From assembly GCF_029946515.1 (NCBI RefSeq), contig NZ_JARZHH010000049.1, positions 25,831-89,830 on the forward strand: a stretch of DNA of 64,000 nt, given 5' to 3'. How positions within the stretch are numbered: the stretch's first letter is position 1; each line of letters opens with the position of its first letter. This DNA comes from Polyangium sp. 6x1 (GTDB lineage Bacteria > Myxococcota_A > Polyangia > Polyangiales > Polyangiaceae). The notes under the pieces were generated by a model. It saw nothing but the letters and a program-made list of their open reading frames with translations. It did not search any database and was not told the DNA's origin. A program made the translations under genes and the position numbers. Shown here in pieces: positions 16,878 through 24,624 of the stretch.

Positions 16878-18733
16878 GCCTCTCCCGGGGCGAGCGCGGA
16901 AGGCCCTTGGGGCGCGCGCTCGTCCTCGGGGTCGTCCTCGCGGCCGCGGGGCAGGGGAGCCCGGAGATCCTGCCCGCCGCGCAGGCCGACGAGCGGATCG
17001 TGCTCGGCGTCGATCGCGACGACGACGACGTCGATGGTCGTCCCGACGCGGAGCAGGACGTCGTCGCGCCGTCCACGGACCTCTTCGAGATCGCGCTCCC
17101 GAAGGGCAAGGATCGAACGATCGAGGTCCGCGGCGGCGTGGCGCGCCTGCTCGTGGATGGGCGGCCGTTCGCGGGGAGCGTCGTCCCCGCGGGCGCGAAG
17201 CGAATCGCGCTGCAGGCCGTGCGGCCGGGGCGTGGCGAGCTCCAGGCGTTCGGACGAACGCGGACGATCGCGGCGATCGACGTGCGGCCCATCGACGGGC
17301 AAGGGCGGCTCGTGGATCCGGCGCGCTCGCACGCCTCGCTCGAGCGCACGCCGCCCGAGCGGCTGCCCGCGGATCCGTACGCGAACACCACGAACCCCGA
17401 CGCGGTGCGGTTCGTCGTCGTGGCCACGCCGGACGATCTGCCGCCGGTCGTGCGCGTGACGGGCCGCGCGCCGTCGGGTGTGATCGTCGATCGGCTCGAG
17501 CCCCTGGTGCTCGGCGCGGTGACGTGTCCCGACGGCGTGAGCGCGCCCCTGGTCTGCGCATCGACCACGCCGATCCGCGTGGTGCCTGACGAGATCGATC
17601 GGAACCACCCGACGGTGCGGGATCGATCGGTGCGCGCGGAGCTCGGCGGCGCGGTGGAGGTCGGGCTGATCAGTGAGCCGCGCAAGCTCGGCGGATTGCG
17701 CATCGCGGGGCCGCGCGCCTCGCCGCTCGGGCCGCTCGTGCGTTATCGCGGCGTGCTGCGCGTGTTCTTGGTGCGCCCGCGGCCGGGCGGTCCGCCGCCC
17801 GTGGGTGGGGACGACGCGGGCGCGATGGTGCTCTCACGCGCGGACGTGGCGCAGGCGAGCACGCTCTGGGGCGCGTGCGGCGTGAGCTTCGGGCCGCCCG
17901 CGGAGACGGAGATCACGATCGTGGATCCGCCGCGCCCGCACCTCGTGGCGCTCGGCTGTGATCACGGCTTGCCGGCGGCGGGCGGAGGCAAGGTGCGCGT
18001 GCGCGTGGACGGGCGCGAGGTCGCGGTGACGCTCGAGAAGGGCACGACGCCCTCGGGCGCGGCGCGCGTGCTCGCGACGGCCATCGCCGCGGCGGGCTTC
18101 GTGGCTCGCGTGTCGGACAACGCGACGATCGCTGCGGGCGCGCGCGGCAGCTCCGACGTGCTCGTGCGGCGCAAGAGCGGTGAACCGGCGCTCGTCGAGC
18201 CGCCGGCGTCGGGGCCGGTGAGCACGGACGCGGGGCTCACGGCGTGCATCGGGCGCGTCGAGCTCGAGGACGGGCTGCAACACTTCAACGACATCGATGC
18301 GATCGCGGGCACGGTCGAGGAGCGCGCGCTCATCAAGGCCCTCGACGACGGCGAGCCGTCGACCATCGAGGTGATCGTGGTGCCGAGCTTCGCGGGCAGC
18401 GGCCGCATCGGCGAGAGCTTCATCGGCGCCGATGGTGGCGCGGTGCGCAACGTGCTCATCACGGACCGCGCGGCGCTCCGGGCCGATCGCGCGAGCTTCG
18501 CCCTCGCGCACGAGCTCGGTCACGTCTTGCTCGACGATCCTGGACATCCCGACGATTTCGGGCGCGACACGCCCACGCGGCTCATGGACGCCGACGCCGC
18601 GAACGGGACGGCGTTCGGGCCGCGGCGCCTGCTCGTCGACGAGTGCGCGCGCGCGATGCGGCAGAGCGGCCCGACGGCGGCCGTCCCTCTCTTGCGCCCG
18701 TGGCCGCTCACTCCGCTCGGCAAGGAGCGGTAG
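16874..18733 (+). CDS. Secreted putative zinc metalloprotease-like protein
   Basis: 619 aa. The GTG at 16874 overlaps the OmpA-family stop as GTGA and was chosen over the long open frame that runs through the OmpA gene. A signal-like hydrophobic stretch RALVLGVVLAAAGQ lies near residue 15 and is followed by an acidic GVDRDDDDVDGRPDAEQD. The middle part is beta-rich and unrecognised. Near residue 545 is LAHELGHVLLDDPGHPDDFG, an HExxH zinc motif with a further His in the D-x-G-H-P segment, then RLMDADAANGT with a Met that could serve as a Met-turn. This suggests a metzincin-like protease fold. Substrate and activity are untested. The start of the SpeE-like gene lies 84 bp downstream. Confidence 0.62.
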   Translation: MSLSRGERGRPLGRALVLGVVLAAAGQGSPEILPAAQADERIVLGVDRDDDDVDGRPDAEQDVVAPSTDLFEIALPKGKDRTIEVRGGVARLLVDGRPFAGSVVPAGAKRIALQAVRPGRGELQAFGRTRTIAAIDVRPIDGQGRLVDPARSHASLERTPPERLPADPYANTTNPDAVRFVVVATPDDLPPVVRVTGRAPSGVIVDRLEPLVLGAVTCPDGVSAPLVCASTTPIRVVPDEIDRNHPTVRDRSVRAELGGAVEVGLISEPRKLGGLRIAGPRASPLGPLVRYRGVLRVFLVRPRPGGPPPVGGDDAGAMVLSRADVAQASTLWGACGVSFGPPAETEITIVDPPRPHLVALGCDHGLPAAGGGKVRVRVDGREVAVTLEKGTTPSGAARVLATAIAAAGFVARVSDNATIAAGARGSSDVLVRRKSGEPALVEPPASGPVSTDAGLTACIGRVELEDGLQHFNDIDAIAGTVEERALIKALDDGEPSTIEVIVVPSFAGSGRIGESFIGADGGAVRNVLITDRAALRADRASFALAHELGHVLLDDPGHPDDFGRDTPTRLMDADAANGTAFGPRRLLVDECARAMRQSGPTAAVPLLRPWPLTPLGKER

Positions 18734-18816
18734 CGAGCCGGCTCGTTCCGAGCGAGGGGCCGCGAGAGATTCGGCGGGTCAACGTGCTTCGACCCGTGCT
18801 AGACGATGTCCCTCGC

Positions 18817-21267
18817 ATGTCGGTCAGCCAGTCGAGGGCCCTCGCCGGGGGGATCGCGCTTTATCTTGCCGCGTTCGTGGTGCTCTCGATCGCGCTCGTG
18901 CGGCTGTTCTCCGCCTTGCTCGGGACGCACTTCGAGCTCGTGTGGATCGCGCTCGTGCCGCTCGGGCTCGGCCTCGGCGCGTGGTTCGGCTCGGCTGTGC
19001 GTGGCATCGGCAAGCCGCCGCGCAGCGCCGCGCCGGTCGCCCATTTCGCCGCGCTCTCCGCGGGCGCGATGGCCGTCTCGGTCGTGGTCGGGGTGCGCGC
19101 TCGCTCGGTCGACACCTTCGATCGCGCGGCGCTCGGCCAGCTCGCGATCTTCCTCGGCACCTCGCTCCTGCCCTTCCTGCTCGCGGGGGTGACGCTCGCG
19201 GGCGCGCTCGGCGTGGCGCGTCGGCGCGTGTCCGACGTCGGCAAGAGCGGCCTGCTCGGCGCGGCGTGTGGCGTCGTCGTGGCGGCGTTCGTCCTGCGCT
19301 TCGGGCCTGCGCGCGTGGGGCTCGGCGCGGCCATCGCGGCGAGCCTCGCGGCGGCGCTGTTCGCGGTCGCCGCGCGGCGGGAGGTCGTCGAGGGCGAAGG
19401 CGAGGCGGCGCCCGGGGAAGCGGAGGCGCCGCGGGTCCACGTCGGGGTCGTCACGACGTTCGTGCTCGGCTGCTCGGTGCTCCTCGCGGGCGAGATTGGC
19501 GCGCCGTACCTCAAGCTCGCGGCCATCCGGTGGATCCAGCTCGACCGCGTCTCCTTCCAGCGCTGGACGAATCGCGGCCTGCTGACCGTGGACAAACCCT
19601 CGGCGGGCGCCGCGTGGTTGCGCGCGGACGGCACGATGGGCACGCCGATCTACGACGGGAAGCAGGCGCCGCCGGCCTCGCCGGACGAGCTCGGCTACGT
19701 CCTGCACAAGGACCAGGGGCCCGTGCTCGTCGTGGGATCGGCTGGCGGGCGCGGGCTCCGGACCGCGCTCCGGCAGAACCAGAAAGAGATTTACGCGGTC
19801 GAGCCGGACCCGACCATCGTGCACGAGGTCATGCGCGGCGAGTCGCGCGCGTGGAGCGGAGAGCTCTACGACAAACCCGAGGTCCGGCTCACGGTCGAGG
19901 GCCCGCGCGCGTACGTGAAGCGCCCGCCCGTGCTTTATCGCAGCATCGTCGTCGGGTACGTCGACGCCTTCGCGCCTTCGCCGGTGGGCGCCGTCGCGGC
20001 CACGCCGAGCCCGCTCTTCACGACGCAGGCCGTGCGGGATCTGCTGCTCGCGGTCGTACCCGAGGGCACCGTGACGTTGTCGCGGCCCGAGACGGAGGCG
20101 GATCGGCTCGTCGCGCTCGCGACGCGCGCGCTGCGCGAGGCGGGGGCCGAGGCGCCCGCGACGCACCTCTTCGGCTGCACGAAGGACAAGATCACCTCGC
20201 TGCTCCTCAAGCGCACGCCGCTCCGCGCCGAGGAGATCACGAACCTCCGATCGCATTGCCGGCGGCACAAGTACGGCGAGCTGCTCATGGCGGAGGCGCC
20301 GCGCGGAAACCTCCGTCGTGTGCTCGTCGAGGGCGCCGATCCGGCCGAGCTCTCGGCGCGGCAAGGCACGGATCTCCGGCCGCCGACGGACGATCGGCCC
20401 TTCTGGTTCTCCACGGTCGCGCCGGGCGACCTGAAGAAGACGCTGCTCGACGTGCGCGGGCTGAAGGAGAACCAGCGGGGGCTCTTGACGATCGCCGCGG
20501 GCCTCGTCGTGACCGCGCTCGCGGCGTTCGTCGCGCTGCTCGGCCCGCTCGTGGCGGCGCGGCGGACGCTCGAGGGGGCGACGCGTGGATCGATCCTGCG
20601 CGCGGCGCTCGCGCTCGGTTTTTCTGCGGCGGGCGTCTCGCTCATCGGCGGCGCGCTTTTGCCACGGCTCGGCGTGGTCGTGGGCCGGGCGGATCTCGTG
20701 GCGCTCGTGCTGCCGCTCGTCTTTTTGCTCGCGCTCGGCTTGGGCTTCGGGCTCGGGCATCGGCCGCGGGACGTGGGCGCGCGCGGCGCGGCGCAGGGCT
20801 TTTCGCTCGCCCTCGTGTTCGTCCTCGCGCCCCTCGCGATGGGGCTCGACCCGGCGCTCGGGTGGGCCCTCGGGCTCACGCTGCCGGCGCGGCTCGGCGT
20901 CGTGGCCTTGATCCTCGGCGGGATCGGCGTGGGCCTCGGCGCGCTCCTCGCGCTCTGCGTGCGGATCGCTTCGTCGATCGCCGATCGCGCGCTCCCGCTT
21001 TCGATGGCCGTCGCGGGATCCTTCGCCGCGCTCGCGCTCTTCGGAGGGGCCTTGCTCGCGCTCCGTCTCGGCTACAGCGCAGCCGTGCTCTGCGGCGGGC
21101 TCTCCGTGCTCCTCGCGGCCGTGCTCGTCCCTGCGGCGCGGCGTCCGACGCGGCTCGCGGAGCCTCGCCCGGAGCCGCTCCCCGGCGATCGCGTCACGCC
21201 CATCAGTGAACGCCCGACCGTGCCCGAGATCGATCTGCCCGGGGGCGCCTCGGCCCATTCCAGCTAG
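18817..21267 (+). CDS. Multi-spanning membrane protein with spermidine-synthase-like domain
   Basis: 816 aa, start ATG 18817. An N-terminal set of about six membrane segments (LAGGIALYLAAFVVLSIALV onward to residue 230), a soluble centre, and a C-terminal set of about eight segments (from LLTIAAGLVVTALAAFVALL). The centre has a Rossmann-type SAM-binding motif VLVVGSAGGRGLRTALRQNQ and IYAVEPDPTIVHEVM, as in spermidine synthase-like proteins fused to membrane domains. However the polyamine-site Asp pair of true SpeE (D-C-T-D-P-type segment) is replaced by VGYVDAFAPSPVG, so aminopropyl transfer is doubtful. Substrate unknown. A C-terminal cytoplasmic tail ends in a Pro-rich segment. An intrinsic-terminator-like structure lies 26 bp after the stop. 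Confidence 0.75.
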   Translation: MSVSQSRALAGGIALYLAAFVVLSIALVRLFSALLGTHFELVWIALVPLGLGLGAWFGSAVRGIGKPPRSAAPVAHFAALSAGAMAVSVVVGVRARSVDTFDRAALGQLAIFLGTSLLPFLLAGVTLAGALGVARRRVSDVGKSGLLGAACGVVVAAFVLRFGPARVGLGAAIAASLAAALFAVAARREVVEGEGEAAPGEAEAPRVHVGVVTTFVLGCSVLLAGEIGAPYLKLAAIRWIQLDRVSFQRWTNRGLLTVDKPSAGAAWLRADGTMGTPIYDGKQAPPASPDELGYVLHKDQGPVLVVGSAGGRGLRTALRQNQKEIYAVEPDPTIVHEVMRGESRAWSGELYDKPEVRLTVEGPRAYVKRPPVLYRSIVVGYVDAFAPSPVGAVAATPSPLFTTQAVRDLLLAVVPEGTVTLSRPETEADRLVALATRALREAGAEAPATHLFGCTKDKITSLLLKRTPLRAEEITNLRSHCRRHKYGELLMAEAPRGNLRRVLVEGADPAELSARQGTDLRPPTDDRPFWFSTVAPGDLKKTLLDVRGLKENQRGLLTIAAGLVVTALAAFVALLGPLVAARRTLEGATRGSILRAALALGFSAAGVSLIGGALLPRLGVVVGRADLVALVLPLVFLLALGLGFGLGHRPRDVGARGAAQGFSLALVFVLAPLAMGLDPALGWALGLTLPARLGVVALILGGIGVGLGALLALCVRIASSIADRALPLSMAVAGSFAALALFGGALLALRLGYSAAVLCGGLSVLLAAVLVPAARRPTRLAEPRPEPLPGDRVTPISERPTVPEIDLPGGASAHSS

Positions 21268-21292
21268 CGATTTCGTCTCCCCGAAAACCGAC

Positions 21293-21331
21293 ATCCCCAC
21301 AGGGGATTGCTTTCCGGACGTGGGGATTTTT
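21293..21331 (+). terminator. Intrinsic terminator with an alternative hairpin
   Basis: ATCCCCAC at 21293-21300 pairs perfectly with GTGGGGAT at 21320-21327 (8 bp), followed by a T-run to 21331. The same left arm can instead pair ATCCCC with GGGGAT at 21302-21307 (6 bp, 3-nt loop). The two structures exclude each other. It lies 26 bp after the stop of the SpeE-like gene; the rest of the 298-bp spacer to 21565 shows nothing else. Confidence 0.55.
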
Positions 21332-21565
21332 GGCGGGCGCGCGGTAGGATCCGGCAGGAGAGCAGGCAGCGGCTCGGGGGGGACGCTGCTGCTCTCGCGA
21401 GCGAGGGGCGCACCGATCGTGCCTCTCGCTCGTTTTGCGTTTGTCAGGACACTCGTTTCCAGGGACCCCGGTGCCGACCTCGTCGAAATCACACGTCCCG
21501 CTTGCACTTCCCGCGGCGTGATCTCGGCGGATGTGGATGCCGCGGCGCGACAAATAACGCCCCGG

Positions 21566-21931
21566 ATGGCCGAAACGAATTCCTCCGCTATCCTGGACCG
21601 CATCCTCATGTCCAGCGCGATCCCCAAACCCGGGCGAGACACCCTCAAGCAGTCGCTCGTCGAGCTTCTCCCGGTCGCCGACGCCCTCGACGCATCGGAT
21701 CTGCGGGACGCGGCCGAAGCGTGCATCGTGCTGCTCGACGCCCCGATGCGCGTCGATCAGAAGAGCCTCGCGCCTTTGCTGAAGCTCACGCACGAGCGCG
21801 CGGCCGAGGTCTTTCGCCGCGGCGCGCGGGACGCCGACGGCCCCCTGCGCGCCCGCCTCGAAGCCTGCCGCAAGCGCGCCGAGGCGCAGGCCAAGCAAAT
21901 GCAGCAGTTCCTCCCCACTTTATTTTCCTGA
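21566..21931 (+). CDS. Small hypothetical protein
   Basis: 121 aa from ATG 21566; a shorter form would start at ATG 21608 (MSSAIPKPGRD). The frame is open further upstream, but that part has no coding character. The protein is a single helical, charged domain: LKQSLVELLPVADALDASDL, RDAAEACIVLLDAPMRVDQK, and a basic C-terminus ARLEACRKRAEAQAKQMQQF. No signal peptide, membrane span or known motif. It sits between two envelope genes and a GH5 lipoprotein gene begins 52 bp downstream. Function not recognised. Confidence 0.5.
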   Translation: MAETNSSAILDRILMSSAIPKPGRDTLKQSLVELLPVADALDASDLRDAAEACIVLLDAPMRVDQKSLAPLLKLTHERAAEVFRRGARDADGPLRARLEACRKRAEAQAKQMQQFLPTLFS

Positions 21932-21982
21932 TTTCGGGTGGTGGGCGCCTCGTTTCGGGTGCGGGGCCTCTTCTGTCCCGCG

Positions 21983-23389
21983 ATGCGTTTTTTTCTAGCC
22001 TTCTTTTTCATCGTCGCCGCATGTGATGCGCCGTCACGTCCCGACGCCGCTCTCCCCGCGCCGCTCACGAAACCAACGCCAGCTCCGGATTCGCCGGCAC
22101 CTTCGAATGTGCACGCGAATCTGCCTTTGCCTCCGGCGCCGCGTCCGCCTCCGGCCTGCGCCGAGACACGCGAAGGGAGCGGGGCCTGGCCGCGGCCGGA
22201 CGGGTTCGCGCGGGTCGTCCCTGCCAAACCCGGAACGATCGGGCACCTCGAGCAGGACTTCGACGGACGCCCCGTGCGGCTGCGGTTCGTCGGGACGCAC
22301 CTTTTTGATCTGCTCGACAAACTCGTCTACGAGGGCGGGCCGACCGAGCTCGCTCGCCGCCGCGTCGCCTGCGCCGCGCTCGACGCGATGGCCCGCAGCG
22401 GCGCGCCCGTCGTGCGCCTGTGGGGTTCGCTGAAGCAAACGGGCTCGCCGACCGAGATCAAACACGCCGCCGACGTGCTCGCGCTCCTGCTCGACGAGAA
22501 CGCGCGCCGCGAGCGGCCTTTGCGCTTCATCGTGACGCTGCAGAACCACCAGGCCGGCTACGGCGCGCCGGACAGCGCGCGCTCGCTCGACGAGCAGGAC
22601 CCCAAGAGCCCCTTCTTCGCCCGACGTTTTTATCTCGAAGGCGGCTGGAGGGAACGAGGCGCCGGGTCCCTCGCCGATCGCATCGAGGCCTTCGCGGCGC
22701 GGCGCGAAATCGCGGAGGACCGCGCGATCCTGGCCTTCGAGCTCGTCAACGAGCTCGACACGTTCCGGAACGTCGCCCGCGGCACCTGGGAGGGCCCCGA
22801 GGCCGGCGCCTGGGTGCGCGAATTCGTCCATCCCGCGCTTCGCCTGCTCGGCGAGCGTTTGCCGCACCCGATCCTGCTCGGCGATCTGCGCGGGCACGAG
22901 GCGGCCTACGTGTCCTTCCAGCGCGCGTGGGTCGAGGCGCTCCCCGCCTCCCTCCGGGCGCGGCTCGTCTGGACGGCGCACGTCTACACGGACGTGGCGC
23001 CCCAGGCCCAGGACCCCGGGTTCGCCCGCGCGACGTGGAAGCTCGACCGTGACCTCACGATCGCCCGGAGCCTGGGTTTGCCCTTCCTGCTCGGCGAGCT
23101 CGGCCAGCACGTGCCGAAGAGCGCGCCGCGCTTCTGCCGGGGCGGCGCGAAACACGACCTCGGTCAGCTCTTCGAGGTGGTGCTCGGCCCGGCCGAACCG
23201 CGCGGCGAACGCCGCCCGATCGAGGCCGCGATCCTCTGGGGCGAGGGGCTCTGCGATCTCGACCTGGGCGCCGGCCGGCGTATCTCGATCGGCGCGGGCG
23301 GCGACTCGGCCGACATCGGCCCGGACGAACCCTCGGCGCGCGAGCGGATCCGCGAAATCCGGCAGGATCCTCGATTTCGCGTGGAATGA
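21983..23389 (+). CDS. GH5-like glycoside hydrolase lipoprotein
   Basis: 468 aa. Start ATG 21983 (MRFFLAFFFIVAACDAPSR) gives a short lipoprotein signal with lipobox VAAC; the frame opens earlier but without purpose. A Pro-rich linker is followed by a (beta/alpha)8-type domain: VRLRFVGTHLFDLLDKLVY, GAPVVRLWGSLKQ, ILAFELVNELDTFRNV (predicted acid/base Glu near 255), WTAHVYTDVAPQAQ and LPFLLGELGQH (predicted nucleophile Glu near 371). The two Glu and the AHxYTD motif match GH5-type cellulases/mannanases. Probably exported and attached to the outer membrane, acting on a beta-glycan; the polymer is not known. Ends back-to-back with the next gene. Confidence 0.72.
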   Translation: MRFFLAFFFIVAACDAPSRPDAALPAPLTKPTPAPDSPAPSNVHANLPLPPAPRPPPACAETREGSGAWPRPDGFARVVPAKPGTIGHLEQDFDGRPVRLRFVGTHLFDLLDKLVYEGGPTELARRRVACAALDAMARSGAPVVRLWGSLKQTGSPTEIKHAADVLALLLDENARRERPLRFIVTLQNHQAGYGAPDSARSLDEQDPKSPFFARRFYLEGGWRERGAGSLADRIEAFAARREIAEDRAILAFELVNELDTFRNVARGTWEGPEAGAWVREFVHPALRLLGERLPHPILLGDLRGHEAAYVSFQRAWVEALPASLRARLVWTAHVYTDVAPQAQDPGFARATWKLDRDLTIARSLGLPFLLGELGQHVPKSAPRFCRGGAKHDLGQLFEVVLGPAEPRGERRPIEAAILWGEGLCDLDLGAGRRISIGAGGDSADIGPDEPSARERIREIRQDPRFRVE

Positions 23390-24430
23390 CTAACGGCAGC
23401 AATACTTGACGGCGCCTTCCATCAGGACTGCGCCGCTCGGGGCGCCGCCCTCGGCCGTGCAGGTGACTGGAAGGACGCTGGCTTCGAGGGCCTGGATCGA
23501 AAAGGTGCCAGAATCGGCGAGCGCGGAGACGTTGGCGCAGGCGCTCCCCGTGACGTCGATCGGCGGATCCGCGTCCGCCCCCGACCCGGCCTCCTGGCAG
23601 CCGTCGGCATCGAAGATTCGATACGTCCCGCCCTCGCAGACGCCGACGTCTTGTTTGCACGTGCAAGCACCGCAATTGCGCGCGTCTTGCCCGCTCGTAT
23701 ACGCGGTGATCGTCTCTCCGTCCCATCCGCTCGGGCACACGCCGCCGCCGCTGCTCCGCACGCAGATCCGCGCTCCGTCGTCGAGCGGAGGCGCGCAGGA
23801 GGAGCCCTCCGCACAGCCCGCCCCCGCGGCGAGCTCGCAGGCCGACACGATCTGCTGAAAGAGCCCCGGATCCGTGAGCTCACCTCCGCTCGCCGGGCAC
23901 GTACCATTCGACAGGAGGTCGCCGGGGTTGATGATGCGACAGCTCGCGGCGCCCGGGTTCAACTGGAAAATGAAGGGCTTCTCGCATCCCCCGACGGTCG
24001 CGATCGTCGTGTTGACCGCATCTCCCGAGCAATTCTTGGAGGCCCAGCACCGGAATTTCGGCGGGCTGCAAGCCGCGCCCTCGACGTCGCCGCACGTGCA
24101 AGGCGTGCAGGCCGCGGGCACGGGGGACATGTAATGGGCGGATCCCGTGAAGCCCGCGGGGCACGAGGGCCCGGACATGCCGTCCCAGGGCGAGCGCCGG
24201 ACCCAGAACGGGCCTTCCCAGCCGGGAGGTGCGTTCGGGACGCAGAGGTCCGCACCGCAATCGGGATCGGCGCAATCGACGAGGCCGTCGCCGTCGTCGT
24301 CCACGCCATCGCCGCAAACCTCGTCTCCGGAGGCGAGGACGAGCTCCGGCTCGAGGCTGCCAACGATCTGGCACCCGCCCAAAAACGCGAAGAGCCCCAC
24401 GAAAATCCCGATCCGCCGTTTGTAAGCCAT
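23390..24430 (-). CDS. Cysteine-rich lipoprotein with Ca-binding-type Asp repeat
   Basis: 346 aa. ATG 24430 (MAYKRRIGIFVGLFAFLGGC) yields a lipoprotein with lipobox LGGC; an upstream in-frame start would spoil the signal. Close after the lipid Cys is CGDGVDDDGDGLVDCADPDC, an Asp/Gly calcium-binding type element found in many myxobacterial surface proteins. The rest has about 30 Cys in Cys-rich clusters (CTPCTCGDVEG, NCGACTCKQDVGVCEGG, CCR at the end) and repeats of an Ala-Gly-Cys type. No enzyme motif. Probably a surface or periplasmic protein stabilised by disulfides. It is divergent from the eutBC-like gene, sharing a 194-bp spacer that holds a promoter for that gene. Confidence 0.72.
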   Translation of the reverse strand: MAYKRRIGIFVGLFAFLGGCQIVGSLEPELVLASGDEVCGDGVDDDGDGLVDCADPDCGADLCVPNAPPGWEGPFWVRRSPWDGMSGPSCPAGFTGSAHYMSPVPAACTPCTCGDVEGAACSPPKFRCWASKNCSGDAVNTTIATVGGCEKPFIFQLNPGAASCRIINPGDLLSNGTCPASGGELTDPGLFQQIVSACELAAGAGCAEGSSCAPPLDDGARICVRSSGGGVCPSGWDGETITAYTSGQDARNCGACTCKQDVGVCEGGTYRIFDADGCQEAGSGADADPPIDVTGSACANVSALADSGTFSIQALEASVLPVTCTAEGGAPSGAVLMEGAVKYCCR

Positions 24431-24479
24431 GTCGTTGCCTCGTTCGGGCGAGCACCATACCCGATCCACGAGGAGGGCG

Positions 24480-24509
24480 TTGCCAGAGCGAGGACGCTCG
24501 GCCTACAAT
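24480..24509 (+). promoter_or_regulatory. Sigma70-type promoter for the eutBC fusion gene
   Basis: TTGCCA at 24480-24485 and TACAAT at 24504-24509 are separated by 18 bp. Each matches its consensus at five of six positions. It points toward the gene at 24625, giving a leader of roughly 110 nt. Confidence 0.55.
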
Positions 24510-24517
24510 TGATGCGG

Positions 24518-24540
24518 GGGGCCTTTATTCGAAAGGTCCC
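24518..24540 (+). other. Hairpin at the predicted 5' end of the eutBC mRNA
   Basis: GGGGCCTTT at 24518-24526 pairs with AAAGGTCCC at 24532-24540 (9 bp, one G-U, 5-nt loop). It begins right after the predicted transcription start. No cobalamin-riboswitch box is visible in the leader. Confidence 0.4.
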
Positions 24541-24624
24541 TTCCGCGGGTGGTTGGCGGATTCCATAGGCTCGCCGCGACGCGGGTGACGCAGTCTTTGG
24601 ATGGTTGCTTGGGAGCACGATCGC

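Noticed and set aside
24431..24624. Possible cobalamin riboswitch upstream of the B12-type eutBC gene
   Set aside because: No B12-box-like sequence or long multi-stem fold could be seen; the leader is only about 110 nt with one short hairpin.
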